Source: Xanthomonas sp. DAR 35659 (lineage in GTDB: Bacteria; Pseudomonadota; Gammaproteobacteria; Xanthomonadales; Xanthomonadaceae). Taken from it: a DNA stretch of 64,000 nucleotides. The notes beneath the pieces were generated by a model, which ran no database searches, was not told where the DNA came from, and saw only the letters and a program-made list of their open reading frames with translations. The stretch covers positions 537,501-601,500 of the forward strand of contig NZ_CP162488.1 of assembly GCF_041242975.1 (NCBI RefSeq), written 5' to 3'. This document shows, one piece after another, positions 47,184 through 55,028 of the stretch (positions are counted from its first letter, which is position 1; every line of letters starts with the position of its first letter). A program made the translations under genes and the position numbers.

Positions 47184-47711
47184 ATGCGCCGTCGCTTGCT
47201 ACCGCTGTTCGTCCTGCTCGGGGCGTGCCCGTGCGCCATGGCCGCCGCCGCGGCGGACGCTTCCCCCGACACCCAGGCCATTGCGCAGGTCGTGCAGGCC
47301 TTCGGCCAGGCGATCCGCGCGCGCGACGCGGCCGGTTTCCGCGCGCTGTTCCTGCCCGACGCGGTCACCTGGCGCCAGGTGTACGCGGACGACAGCCTGC
47401 GCCGCCTGCGCCAGCGGCGAACGCTGGAGAAGGTGCCGCCGCTGGACGGCGATTCGCCCGGGGCGATGATCGACGGCATCGTGCGGGCGGGGGCGGCGGT
47501 CGACGAACCGGTCGCCGGCCTGCGGATCCTCAGCGATGGCGACGTGGCCACGGTGTTCTTCCGCTACAGCTACTGCGTCGACGGTGCGCCGACCAACTAC
47601 GGCAGCGAATCCTGGCAACTGCTGCGCACCGAGGCCGGCTGGCGGATCGCCTCGGTGGTCTGGTCGGTGCGGTTGCCGCCCGTGCCGGGGACGGCGCCAG
47701 CATGTCGATGA
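47184..47711 (+). CDS. exported NTF2/SnoaL-like protein
   Basis: The 175-aa protein starts with a signal peptide (MRRRLLPLFVLLGACPCAMA, then AAAADA) and has an NTF2-like domain (IAQVVQAFGQAIRARDAAGFRALFLPDAVTWRQV, then WQLLRTEAGWRIASVVWSV). Cys-Pro-Cys near the signal end is notable. An ATG at 47151 is an alternative start. Its end overlaps the sensor kinase start by 10 bases, so it may be a periplasmic partner of that two-component system. Confidence 0.65.
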   Translation: MRRRLLPLFVLLGACPCAMAAAAADASPDTQAIAQVVQAFGQAIRARDAAGFRALFLPDAVTWRQVYADDSLRRLRQRRTLEKVPPLDGDSPGAMIDGIVRAGAAVDEPVAGLRILSDGDVATVFFRYSYCVDGAPTNYGSESWQLLRTEAGWRIASVVWSVRLPPVPGTAPACR

Positions 47712-48787
47712 GGCTGTCGCCGCCGCGTGCCGAGCCCGTGCAGGCGCCGGAATGGCGGCTGGCGCTGGTGGCCGGCGTCCCGGTGGCGATCTGTCTGCTG
47801 GTGATGGGCGTGCCGGCGCTGGCATCGCCCAGCCATGCGCTGGCGCTGCGCAGCCTGTATTTCCTGGCCTGTGCGCTATGGGTGCCGTGCCTGGTGCTGC
47901 TGCAGCGCTGGCTGTGGCGCCGCCGCGTCGGGCCGCTGGCGACGGCCGCGGCGCTGCTGCTGGCCACCTATGCGATGGCCGTGGTCAACAACGGGCTCGG
48001 CGCGTTGCTGGTCGCGCGGATGGGATGGTCGGCCGGCGACCGGTTCCATTGGGCGAACCTGGTGTCCGGACTGGACGGATGCTGGCTCGCCTTGATCGCC
48101 TACTGCACCGCGCATGCCGCGCTGGCGCACGCGCTGTCGCTGCGCGACGAACGGCAGCGGCGCCGCGCGGCGGTGCTGCTCGCGCGCCAGGCCGAACTGC
48201 GCGCGCTGCGCTACCAAATGCAGCCGCATTTTCTGTTCAATACGCTCAACGGCATTTCCACCCTGGTCGGCGAAGGGCGCGGCGAGCAGGCGCGCAGCAT
48301 GATCGCGCAACTGGGCGACTTGCTGCGCGCCATCCTGGAAAACCCATCGCACGAGGTCGCGCTGGCCGAGGAACTGGCGCTGACCGAAACCTATCTGGCG
48401 ATCGAGCAACTGCGCCTGGACGCGCGGCTGCGCGTGCAGTGGCAGGTGGGACCGGGCACGCTGGAGGCGCAGGTGCCGTTCCTGCTGCTGCAGCCGCTGG
48501 CCGAGAACGCGATCCGTCACGGCATCGCCTTGCGCAGCGATCCCGGGCTGCTGCGCATCTCGGCGCAGCGGCGCGGCGAGCGCCTGTGCCTGCAGGTGGT
48601 TAACGACGTGCCGGCACCGGGCACGCGCGAACCCGCCGGCCAGCGGATGGGGCAGCACAACGTCGCCGAGCGCCTGGCGACGCTGTATCCGGGCGAGGCC
48701 ACATTCGCCGCGGGCATCGCCGGCGACGGCACCTACGCGGTGGCGATGGAACTGCCGTTCCGTCGCGCGGCCGGCGCCGACGCGTGA
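47702..48787 (+). CDS. LytS/YehU-type sensor histidine kinase
   Basis: The 361-aa kinase has four predicted membrane helices in residues 20-140 and no large periplasmic domain. A His_kinase domain follows with the phosphoacceptor His176 in QMQPHFLFNTLNGIS and an ATPase domain with LLLQPLAENAIRHG. It overlaps the exported protein gene (10 bp) and the response regulator (GTGA). The signal is unknown; the short loops suggest sensing in the membrane or through a partner. Confidence 0.9.
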   Translation: MSMRLSPPRAEPVQAPEWRLALVAGVPVAICLLVMGVPALASPSHALALRSLYFLACALWVPCLVLLQRWLWRRRVGPLATAAALLLATYAMAVVNNGLGALLVARMGWSAGDRFHWANLVSGLDGCWLALIAYCTAHAALAHALSLRDERQRRRAAVLLARQAELRALRYQMQPHFLFNTLNGISTLVGEGRGEQARSMIAQLGDLLRAILENPSHEVALAEELALTETYLAIEQLRLDARLRVQWQVGPGTLEAQVPFLLLQPLAENAIRHGIALRSDPGLLRISAQRRGERLCLQVVNDVPAPGTREPAGQRMGQHNVAERLATLYPGEATFAAGIAGDGTYAVAMELPFRRAAGADA

Positions 48788-49521
48788 TCCGCGTGGCGAT
48801 CATCGACGACGAGCCGCTCGCGCGGCGCGGCCTGGCGGCCCGGTTGGCCGCGCATCCCGATCTGCAACTGGTGGGCGATTACGCCGACGCCGCGGCTGCG
48901 GCGGAAGGACTGTCCCGGTACCCGGCCGATCTGGTGCTGCTGGACGTGCAGATGCCGGGCATGTCCGGCCTGGACCTGTTGCGCAGCCTGGCCGGCGCGC
49001 GGCCGCCGCTGGCGATCCTGTTCACCGCGCACGCGCACTACGCGGTGGATGCCTTCGCGCTGGATGTCGTCGATTACCTGCTCAAGCCGCTGGACGACGC
49101 GCGCCTGGACGCGGCGTTGCGGCGCGCCCGGCAGCGGCTGCGCGCGCTGGCGGCGCCGCCCGCCGCCGAGGCCGCTCCCGCCGCCTGGGTGCGCAGCTTC
49201 GAGGTCCGGGTCGGGCGTTGCACGCGCCTGGTGCGGGTCGAGGAGCTGGAATGGCTGCAGGCCGAGGGGGACTACGTCGCGCTGCATACCCGCAGCGGCA
49301 GCCACCTGCTGCGGCAGACGTTGGCGCGCATGCAGGAGCAACTGGATCCGGCGCTGTTCCTGCGCGTGCACCGCTCCTCGATCGTGCGCCTGGACGCGGT
49401 GGCCGAACTGCGCGCGCTGTCCAACCGCGACGCGCTGCTGCGCCTGCACAGCGGCACGCTGGTCCGCGCCAGCCGCGGCTACGTGGACGCGCTCCGCGCG
49501 CGCCTGCGCGGCACCGGCTAG
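48784..49521 (+). CDS. LytTR-family response regulator
   Basis: The 245-aa regulator has a receiver domain with acidic pocket D8-D9, phosphoacceptor Asp54 in LVLLDVQMPG and Lys in LLKPLDDAR. The C-terminal LytTR DNA-binding domain has VEELEWLQAEGDYVALHT and FLRVHRSSIV. It starts with GTG overlapping the kinase stop (GTGA). It is the cognate partner of the LytS-like kinase. Confidence 0.93.
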   Translation: MIRVAIIDDEPLARRGLAARLAAHPDLQLVGDYADAAAAAEGLSRYPADLVLLDVQMPGMSGLDLLRSLAGARPPLAILFTAHAHYAVDAFALDVVDYLLKPLDDARLDAALRRARQRLRALAAPPAAEAAPAAWVRSFEVRVGRCTRLVRVEELEWLQAEGDYVALHTRSGSHLLRQTLARMQEQLDPALFLRVHRSSIVRLDAVAELRALSNRDALLRLHSGTLVRASRGYVDALRARLRGTG

Positions 49522-49632
49522 CGGCGCGCGGCCAGCGACCGCAGCGCGCGCACGGATGGCCGCAGCGCGCTGGCGTGGGGCGACGCCACGGCGCATCATC
49601 CATTCCCGACGTCCTGCCCGATCCTCCTGCGC

Positions 49633-50751
49633 ATGCGCTACCCCGGTCTCGATCTGCTGCGTGCCCTCGCCATCGTCTGGGTGATGCTGTTCCATTCGTT
49701 CGTGGTCGGTGGCCTGGGGCCGGACTGGGCCTGGCTGTCGCGCTACGGCTGGATGGGCGTGGACCTGTTCTTCGTCCTCAGCGGCTTCCTGATCGGCGGC
49801 CAGGTGCTGGCGCCGCTGGCGCGCGGCGCGCCGCTGCGCTACGGCGATTTCTACCTGCGCCGTGCCTTCCGCATCCTGCCCGCGTTCGCCGTGGTGCTGG
49901 CGCTGTACCTGGCGTGGCCGGGGTTCCGCGAGGCGCCGGGGATCGCGCCGTGGTGGATGTTCGCCACCTTCACGGTGAACCTGGGCATCGACTACGCCAC
50001 CCAGCAGGCGTTCTCGCACGCCTGGTCGCTGTGCGTGGAGGAGCACTTCTACCTGGTGTTCCCGCTGCTGGCGGCGCTGTCGATGCGGCGGCCGTCGGCG
50101 CGGCGTTTCGTCGTGCTGTGCATCGCCGTGGTGCTGGCCGGGATCGCGTTGCGCACCGCGACCTGGTTGCACGACAGCGCGCTCGACCGCATCGGCGACG
50201 GACTGCAGCGCAACTGGTTCATCGAGGACATCTACTACCCGACCTGGAACCGGCTCGACGGCTTGCTGGCCGGGGTGGTGCTGGCCGCGATCAAGGTGTT
50301 CCGGCCGCAGCGCTGGCAGTGGCTGCAGGCACGTGCCAATGCACTGCTGCTGGCCGGGGTGGCGGTGTGTGCGCTGGCGATGTGGCTGTTCCGCGACCGC
50401 ACCGGCCTGCTCGGCAACGCGATCGGCTGGCCGGTGTTGTCGCTGGGGCTGGCGCTGCTGGCGATCGCCGGCGCCTCCACGCGCAGCTGGATCGGTCGGC
50501 GCGCATTGCCTGGGGCGGGGTGGCTGGCGGCGGTTTCGTACAGCCTGTATCTGTCGCACAAGGCCGTGTTCCATCTCACCGAGGATTGGTTCGGCGCCGC
50601 GATCGACGGACGCGGGGCGCTCGCATTCGCGGTCTACGCGGTCATGGCGTTGCTGGCCGCCGCGCTGTTGCACTACGCGGTGGAACGGCCGTTCCTGCGG
50701 CTGCGCGAGCGCCTGCAGCGCCCGCCCGCCGAAGCGCCCGTGGCTGCCTAG
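49633..50751 (+). CDS. acyltransferase 3 family membrane protein (OafA/YrhL-like)
   Basis: The 372-aa protein has about ten membrane helices. The N-terminal signature is GLDLLRALAIVWVMLFHSF with the conserved His21, then RYGWMGVDLFFVLSGFLIGG, FYLRRAFRILPAF and SHAWSLCVEEHFYLVFPLL. The family O-acylates surface sugars. It follows the LytTR regulator by 111 bp on the same strand; whether it is regulated by it is unknown. The SGNH domain of some relatives is absent. Confidence 0.9.
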   Translation: MRYPGLDLLRALAIVWVMLFHSFVVGGLGPDWAWLSRYGWMGVDLFFVLSGFLIGGQVLAPLARGAPLRYGDFYLRRAFRILPAFAVVLALYLAWPGFREAPGIAPWWMFATFTVNLGIDYATQQAFSHAWSLCVEEHFYLVFPLLAALSMRRPSARRFVVLCIAVVLAGIALRTATWLHDSALDRIGDGLQRNWFIEDIYYPTWNRLDGLLAGVVLAAIKVFRPQRWQWLQARANALLLAGVAVCALAMWLFRDRTGLLGNAIGWPVLSLGLALLAIAGASTRSWIGRRALPGAGWLAAVSYSLYLSHKAVFHLTEDWFGAAIDGRGALAFAVYAVMALLAAALLHYAVERPFLRLRERLQRPPAEAPVAA

Positions 50752-50814
50752 GCCGCCCCTGCCGAAACGCATCGGCGCGGCGCGCCGCGCGCGGTTTTCT
50801 TCACTCTGGTCGCC

Positions 50815-51723
50815 TCATTCCGAATCGACGCATGCCATGCGCGCCTCGTGCAGGCGCTGCTGCAGGATCTCCGCCAGGCGCGCCACCGCCGGCGCCGGTT
50901 CCGCCTCGGCACGATGCAGGTTCAAGCCCAGCGCCGGCATCGGCGGCAGGCCGCCGGCTGCTGGCGGCAGCAGGGCCAGCGTGTCGGGCAGGCCGGCCGG
51001 CGTGCGCAAGGTCAGGCCCAGGCCGGCGCGCACCGCGGCCCAGACGCCGCCCAGGCTGGCGCTGGTGAAGGCGATGCGCCACGGAATGCCGGCGCGGTCC
51101 AGCGCCGTGGTCGCCGCCGTGCGCAGCAGGCAAGGCGCCTCCAGCACCACCAGCGGCAAGGGCGCATCGCCGTGCCAGCCGCTCGGGTCGGGAAGCGGCG
51201 CCTGGGCCGCGGCGATCCACCGCATCGGCCAGGCCGCCTGCGGCGCGCGATGCGCCGTCGCGGTTCCTGCATCCCAGACCAGCGCCAGATCCAACTGGCC
51301 CGCGTCGACCCGGGCCAGCAGTTCCTGATGGCGCGCGATGCGCGCTTCGATGCGCACCTTGGGATGGGCGCGGGCGAAGCGCCCCAGCACGTCGGGCAAC
51401 ATGTGCTCGCCGAAATCCTCCTGCAGTCCGAGCCGGACCCAACCCTGCAGGGCGGATCCGTGCAACGCGCCGGCGGCTTCGTCGTTGAGTTCCAGCAGGC
51501 GCCTTGCGTAAGCCAGCAACACCTCGCCGGCATCGGTCAGCGCCAGTCCGCGGCCGCTGCGGCGGAGCAGCGCGTGGCCGGCCTGCGCTTCCAGTTTCTT
51601 CAGCTGCGCGCTGATCGCCGAGGTGGAGCGCCCGTGGCGGTCCGCCGCCTTGGCGAAGCTGCCCAGTTCGACGCCGGCGACGAAGCTGCGCAGCGCATCG
51701 AGATCGAAGGTGACGCGCCGCAT
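50815..51723 (-). CDS. LysR-family transcriptional regulator
   Basis: The 302-aa protein has an N-terminal winged HTH (LDALRSFVAGVELGSFAKAADRHGRSTSAISAQLKKLE) and a substrate-binding domain. The ATG at 51723 gives the family length. It is divergent from the CMD-like / tautomerase / DUF4865 operon, 104 bp away, and probably controls it. Confidence 0.9.
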   Translation of the reverse strand: MRRVTFDLDALRSFVAGVELGSFAKAADRHGRSTSAISAQLKKLEAQAGHALLRRSGRGLALTDAGEVLLAYARRLLELNDEAAGALHGSALQGWVRLGLQEDFGEHMLPDVLGRFARAHPKVRIEARIARHQELLARVDAGQLDLALVWDAGTATAHRAPQAAWPMRWIAAAQAPLPDPSGWHGDAPLPLVVLEAPCLLRTAATTALDRAGIPWRIAFTSASLGGVWAAVRAGLGLTLRTPAGLPDTLALLPPAAGGLPPMPALGLNLHRAEAEPAPAVARLAEILQQRLHEARMACVDSE

Positions 51724-51827
51724 GGCCGTGGATCCTGTTTTATCGAATGATTGATGTTGAATTTCCCGATTTTCAGGAACATCTTCGGTGGCTAGGCTGT
51801 GCGCAGTCAATCCAGTGCGAGCTGCCC

Positions 51828-52151
51828 ATGTCCCACCTGCCTCCATCTGCTGCTTCCGCGTTCGGCGACATCGCGCCGAAATTCGCGCAACTGACCGATG
51901 ACGTGCTGTTCGCCGACCTGTGGCAGCGCCCGCTGCTGTCGCCGCGCGAGCGCAGCCTGGTCACGGTGTCGGCGCTTGTCGCGCTGTACCGGCCGCAGCA
52001 GCTGCCGTTCCACCTGAGCCGCGCGCTGGACAACGGCCTGGGCCGCGACGAGCTGGCCGAAGCGATCACCCATCTGGCGTTCTACGCCGGCTGGCCATGC
52101 GCCGCCTCGGCGCTGCCGCTGCTGCGCGCCGCCACCGCGCCGGCCGCCTGA
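51828..52151 (+). CDS. carboxymuconolactone decarboxylase-family (AhpD-like) protein
   Basis: The 107-aa protein has the CMD core LLSPRERSLVTVSALVALYRPQQLPFHLSRALDNGL and ELAEAITHLAFYAGWPCA. It lacks the CxxC of AhpD. It is a second CMD-family protein in this window, separate from PcaC, and is first in an operon with a tautomerase. Substrate is unknown. The ATG at 51828 is chosen because the upstream extension is poorly protein-like. Confidence 0.8.
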   Translation: MSHLPPSAASAFGDIAPKFAQLTDDVLFADLWQRPLLSPRERSLVTVSALVALYRPQQLPFHLSRALDNGLGRDELAEAITHLAFYAGWPCAASALPLLRAATAPAA

Positions 52152-52172
52152 TTCCCAAGCAGGAGACGTCCC

Positions 52173-52571
52173 ATGCCCTACGCCCGTATCTCGCTGCATC
52201 GCGGCGCCACCCCCGACTATCTGCGCGCCTTGTCCGCCAGCGTCTACCAGGCCATGCACGACGCATTCGAGGTGCCGGCCGGCGATTGCTTCCAGGTCAT
52301 CCACCAGCACGATCCGGGCGAACTGGTGTTCGATCGCCACTATCTCGGCGGACCGCGCTCGGATGCCTTCGTGCTGATCGCGATCACCGCCGGGCGGCCG
52401 CGCAGCGATGAATGCAAGCGCGCGTTCTACCGGCGCCTGGTGGAGCTGCTGGCGATCGCGCCGGGCATCGCGCCGGAAGACGTGATGGTGAACATCGTCA
52501 CCACGCAGGCGCAGGACTGGTCCTTCGGCGGCGGCCGCGCCGGGATCGTGGCCGCGGAGGCCGACGCATGA
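52173..52571 (+). CDS. tautomerase-family protein
   Basis: The 132-aa protein begins Met-Pro-Tyr-Ala, so processing exposes Pro1, the catalytic base of the tautomerase superfamily. YARISLHRGATPDYLRALSASVYQAMHDAF and EDVMVNIVTTQAQDWSFGGG fit the double-length tautomerase-like pattern. It overlaps the next start (ATGA). It is probably co-transcribed with the CMD-like gene. Confidence 0.82.
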   Translation: MPYARISLHRGATPDYLRALSASVYQAMHDAFEVPAGDCFQVIHQHDPGELVFDRHYLGGPRSDAFVLIAITAGRPRSDECKRAFYRRLVELLAIAPGIAPEDVMVNIVTTQAQDWSFGGGRAGIVAAEADA

Positions 52572-53137
52572 TCGCCATGCAGTACAGCATCGCGTTGCCG
52601 GCCGATTACGACATGGCCATCATCCAGCGCCGCATCGCCGACAAGGGACCGTTGCTGGACGAGTTGCCGGGGCTGGTGTTCAAGGCCTATCTCAGCGCCG
52701 ATCGCGGCGATCGCACGCTGTCCAGCCGCACCAATCTGTATGCGCCGTTCTATCTGTGGCGCGACGCCGAGGCGATGCGCGATTTCCTCGCCGGCGCCGC
52801 GTTCCGCGCGCTGACCGCGTCGTTCGGGCGGCCTGCGGTGCAACTGTGGACGGTGTGCGCGGCGCATCTGCGCGCGGACCTGCGCGACGCCCGCTACGCT
52901 TGGCGCGAGATCGTCGCGATCGCGGATGCCGACCCGCTCGAAACGCTGGGCGAACGCGAGACCGCGCGGGCGAGGGACGACCTTGCCGCGGGCGCGCTGG
53001 GCACGGTGAGCGCCTACGAGCCGAACGGCTGGAACCTGCTGCGCCTGCGACTCTGGCGCGATCTGCCGCCGCCCTCGCCGGACGCCGGTCAAGCCTATGC
53101 CTTGGGCCACGTGTCGATGCCGGCAAGCGATCGCTGA
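52568..53137 (+). CDS. DUF4865 family protein
   Basis: The 189-aa protein has YSIALPADYDMAIIQRRIADKGPLLDELPGLVFKAYL and YAPFYLWRDAEAMRDFLAG, the DUF4865 pattern. It overlaps the tautomerase by four bases. This gene set with a divergent LysR regulator suggests detoxification or breakdown of a small aromatic or unsaturated compound; no member has a firmly known role. Confidence 0.78.
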   Translation: MIAMQYSIALPADYDMAIIQRRIADKGPLLDELPGLVFKAYLSADRGDRTLSSRTNLYAPFYLWRDAEAMRDFLAGAAFRALTASFGRPAVQLWTVCAAHLRADLRDARYAWREIVAIADADPLETLGERETARARDDLAAGALGTVSAYEPNGWNLLRLRLWRDLPPPSPDAGQAYALGHVSMPASDR

Positions 53138-53171
53138 GCCAACGGGTCCCGGCGTTGCCCGTTTGCTTTTA

Positions 53172-53210
53172 CCATTCCCGATTCCCCCACTCCCCATTCC
53201 CGGCCTCCCA
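53172..53210. repeat. CT-rich dispersed repeat abutting the SDR start codon
   Basis: ATTCCCGATTCCCCC and ACTCCCCATTCCCGGC run directly up to ATG 53211. No Shine-Dalgarno sequence separates repeat and start codon. An inverted copy lies at the 3' end of the gene (53953-53992). Confidence 0.8.
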
Positions 53211-53966
53211 ATGACCAAGACCGCCCTGATCACCGGTGCCACCTCCGGTTTCGGCGCCGCCGCCGTGCGCCGCTTCGTCGACGCCGGCTGGCGCGTGATC
53301 GCCACCGGCCGCCGCGCCGAGCGGCTGCAGCCGCTGCTGGCCGAGTTCGGCGCCGAGCGCGTGCACGTGGCGGCGTTCGACATCCGCGACGAAGCCGCGC
53401 TGGATGCGATGCTGGCGGAACTGCCGGATGCGTTCCGCGGCATCGACCTGCTGGTCAACAACGCCGGCCTGGCGCAGGGCACCGCACCGGCGCAGGCCGC
53501 GTCGCTGGACGACTGGCGCACGATGATCGACACCAACATCACCGCGCTGGTGACCCTGACCCATCGCCTGCTGCCCACGCTGATCCAGCGCCGTGGCGCG
53601 ATCGTCAACATCAGTTCGGTGGCCGCGCTGTACCCGTATCCGGGCGGCAATGCCTACGGCGGCACCAAGGCCTTCGTCAGCCAGTTCTCGCTGGGCCTGC
53701 GCTCGGACCTGCACGGCACCGGCGTGCGCGTGACCGCGATCGAACCGGGCATGGCCGAAACCGAGTTCACCCTGGTGCGCACCCACGGCGACCAGGGCGC
53801 GTCGGACACGCTCTACCACGGCGCGCAGCCGATGACCGCCGAGGATATCGCCGAGCAGATCTTCTGGGTCGCCACGCTGCCGCCGCATCTGAACATCAAT
53901 CGGCTGGAAATCATGCCGGTGACGCAGTCCTTCGCCGGCTTCCAGGTGGCTCGGAGCCGGGAATAG
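53211..53966 (+). CDS. SDR-family NADP-dependent dehydrogenase, YdfG-like
   Basis: The 251-aa protein has the nucleotide motif TGATSGFGAA (9-18), LLVNNAGLA, catalytic Ser (NISS) and Tyr149-x3-Lys153 (YGGTK). EPGMAETEFTLVR and LEIMPVTQSFAG at the end resemble YdfG, which oxidises L-allo-threonine and 3-hydroxy acids. The last codons (SRE-stop) are supplied by a copy of the dispersed repeat. Confidence 0.9.
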   Translation: MTKTALITGATSGFGAAAVRRFVDAGWRVIATGRRAERLQPLLAEFGAERVHVAAFDIRDEAALDAMLAELPDAFRGIDLLVNNAGLAQGTAPAQAASLDDWRTMIDTNITALVTLTHRLLPTLIQRRGAIVNISSVAALYPYPGGNAYGGTKAFVSQFSLGLRSDLHGTGVRVTAIEPGMAETEFTLVRTHGDQGASDTLYHGAQPMTAEDIAEQIFWVATLPPHLNINRLEIMPVTQSFAGFQVARSRE

Positions 53967-53992
53967 GGAGTGGGGAATCGGGAATAGGAAAA
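53953..53992. repeat. GA-rich copy of the dispersed repeat overlapping the SDR stop codon
   Basis: GGAGCCGGGAATAG, whose last three bases are the stop codon, is followed by GGAGTGGGGAATCGGGAATA. It is the inverted counterpart of the copy before the start of the same gene. Confidence 0.8.
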
Positions 53993-54144
53993 GCGACAGC
54001 GAAAGCGGGCGCCGATGCGCTCCGCTTGCTGCAGGGCACAGTAGCCAGCCAGGCTGCCATGAGTCGCGCTCGCGCGACTGACGAGGCGATGAAGCGACTG
54101 GCCTACGCAGGCCGGTCGCAAGCAATGCAGGAGACGCCGCTTCT

Positions 54145-54182
54145 CCCCATTCCCGATTCTCGACTCCCGATTCCCAGCCTCA
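54145..54182. repeat. CT-rich copy of the dispersed repeat abutting the SPOR gene stop
   Basis: CCCCATTCCCGATTCTCG and ACTCCCGATTCCCAGCC end at the stop codon of the SPOR-domain gene. Confidence 0.7.
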
Positions 54183-55013
54183 CTGCGCCTTTATCGCGAT
54201 CGCCGGCAGGCCGCTGCCGGTGAGCTTCTGCTTGGCCTCGGCCAGTTCGCTGGCGGTGCCGTAGGGCCCCATGCGCACGCGGTAGACGGTCTTGCCGCTG
54301 ATCTGCGCCGATTCCACGCGTGCCGTCAGGCCCAGCATCGCCAGCTTGGCCTTGGTCGATTCGGCATCGCCGGAAGCGCCGAACGAGCCGGCCTGCAGGA
54401 TGTAGCGGACGTTGTCGGGTGCGGCGGCGGCCGCCGCGGTGGTGGCCGGCGCCGGCTTGGCCGGGGTGGCGGTCGGCGCGCTCGCTGCCGCGGTTTCCGG
54501 CAACGGGGTCGGATTGGCGGCCGCTGCCGTCGCTGCCGTCGCTGCCGGCGCCGTGGCGGCGGCGGTCGTCGCGGGGCTGGCCGTGGCCGTAGCCGCGGTC
54601 GCCTGTTGCGCGCGCGCCTGGCGGTTGGCCTCGGCGCGCGCGCTGGCGGCCAGTTCGGCGTCGGACATCTGCACTTCCTTGCCCGGCAGCAGGGTGTAGA
54701 AGTCGTACTGGGTCTGCGCGTCCTTCTTGGCGTCCTTGGCATCGGGCTTGGTGCTGCCGGCCGCCGTGGCCGCCGGCTTGGGCAGTTCCGGCGCCGCGTC
54801 CACGTCGGCATCGGCCACCGGCGCCGGCTGCGCGTCCGGGTTGGCGCGTGGGCCGCCCACGCGCAGGAAGCCGTCGCCGTCCTTCTTGAACAGGCCGGGT
54901 GCCGCCAGGAACACCACGGCCGCAATCGCCACGCCGGCGATCAGCCACACCCATCCGGGCGTGCCGTTGCCGGTGTTGCGCCGGGCCTGCGTCTTACCGC
55001 GTCGTGCTGCCAT
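54180..55013 (-). CDS. SPOR-domain membrane protein (FtsN/DedD-like)
   Basis: The 277-aa protein has a basic N-terminus, one membrane helix (about 20-39, GWVWLIAGVAIAAVVFLAAP), a long Ala/Thr/Pro-rich linker (about 80-195) and a C-terminal SPOR domain (VRYILQAGSFGASGDAESTKAKLAMLG to AIAIKAQ). SPOR domains bind denuded septal peptidoglycan. It lies 15 bp downstream of argS on the same strand, an order common in Xanthomonadaceae. Confidence 0.9.
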   Translation of the reverse strand: MAARRGKTQARRNTGNGTPGWVWLIAGVAIAAVVFLAAPGLFKKDGDGFLRVGGPRANPDAQPAPVADADVDAAPELPKPAATAAGSTKPDAKDAKKDAQTQYDFYTLLPGKEVQMSDAELAASARAEANRQARAQQATAATATASPATTAAATAPAATAATAAAANPTPLPETAAASAPTATPAKPAPATTAAAAAAPDNVRYILQAGSFGASGDAESTKAKLAMLGLTARVESAQISGKTVYRVRMGPYGTASELAEAKQKLTGSGLPAIAIKAQ

Positions 55014-55028
55014 CTACCGCTTCTCCAC

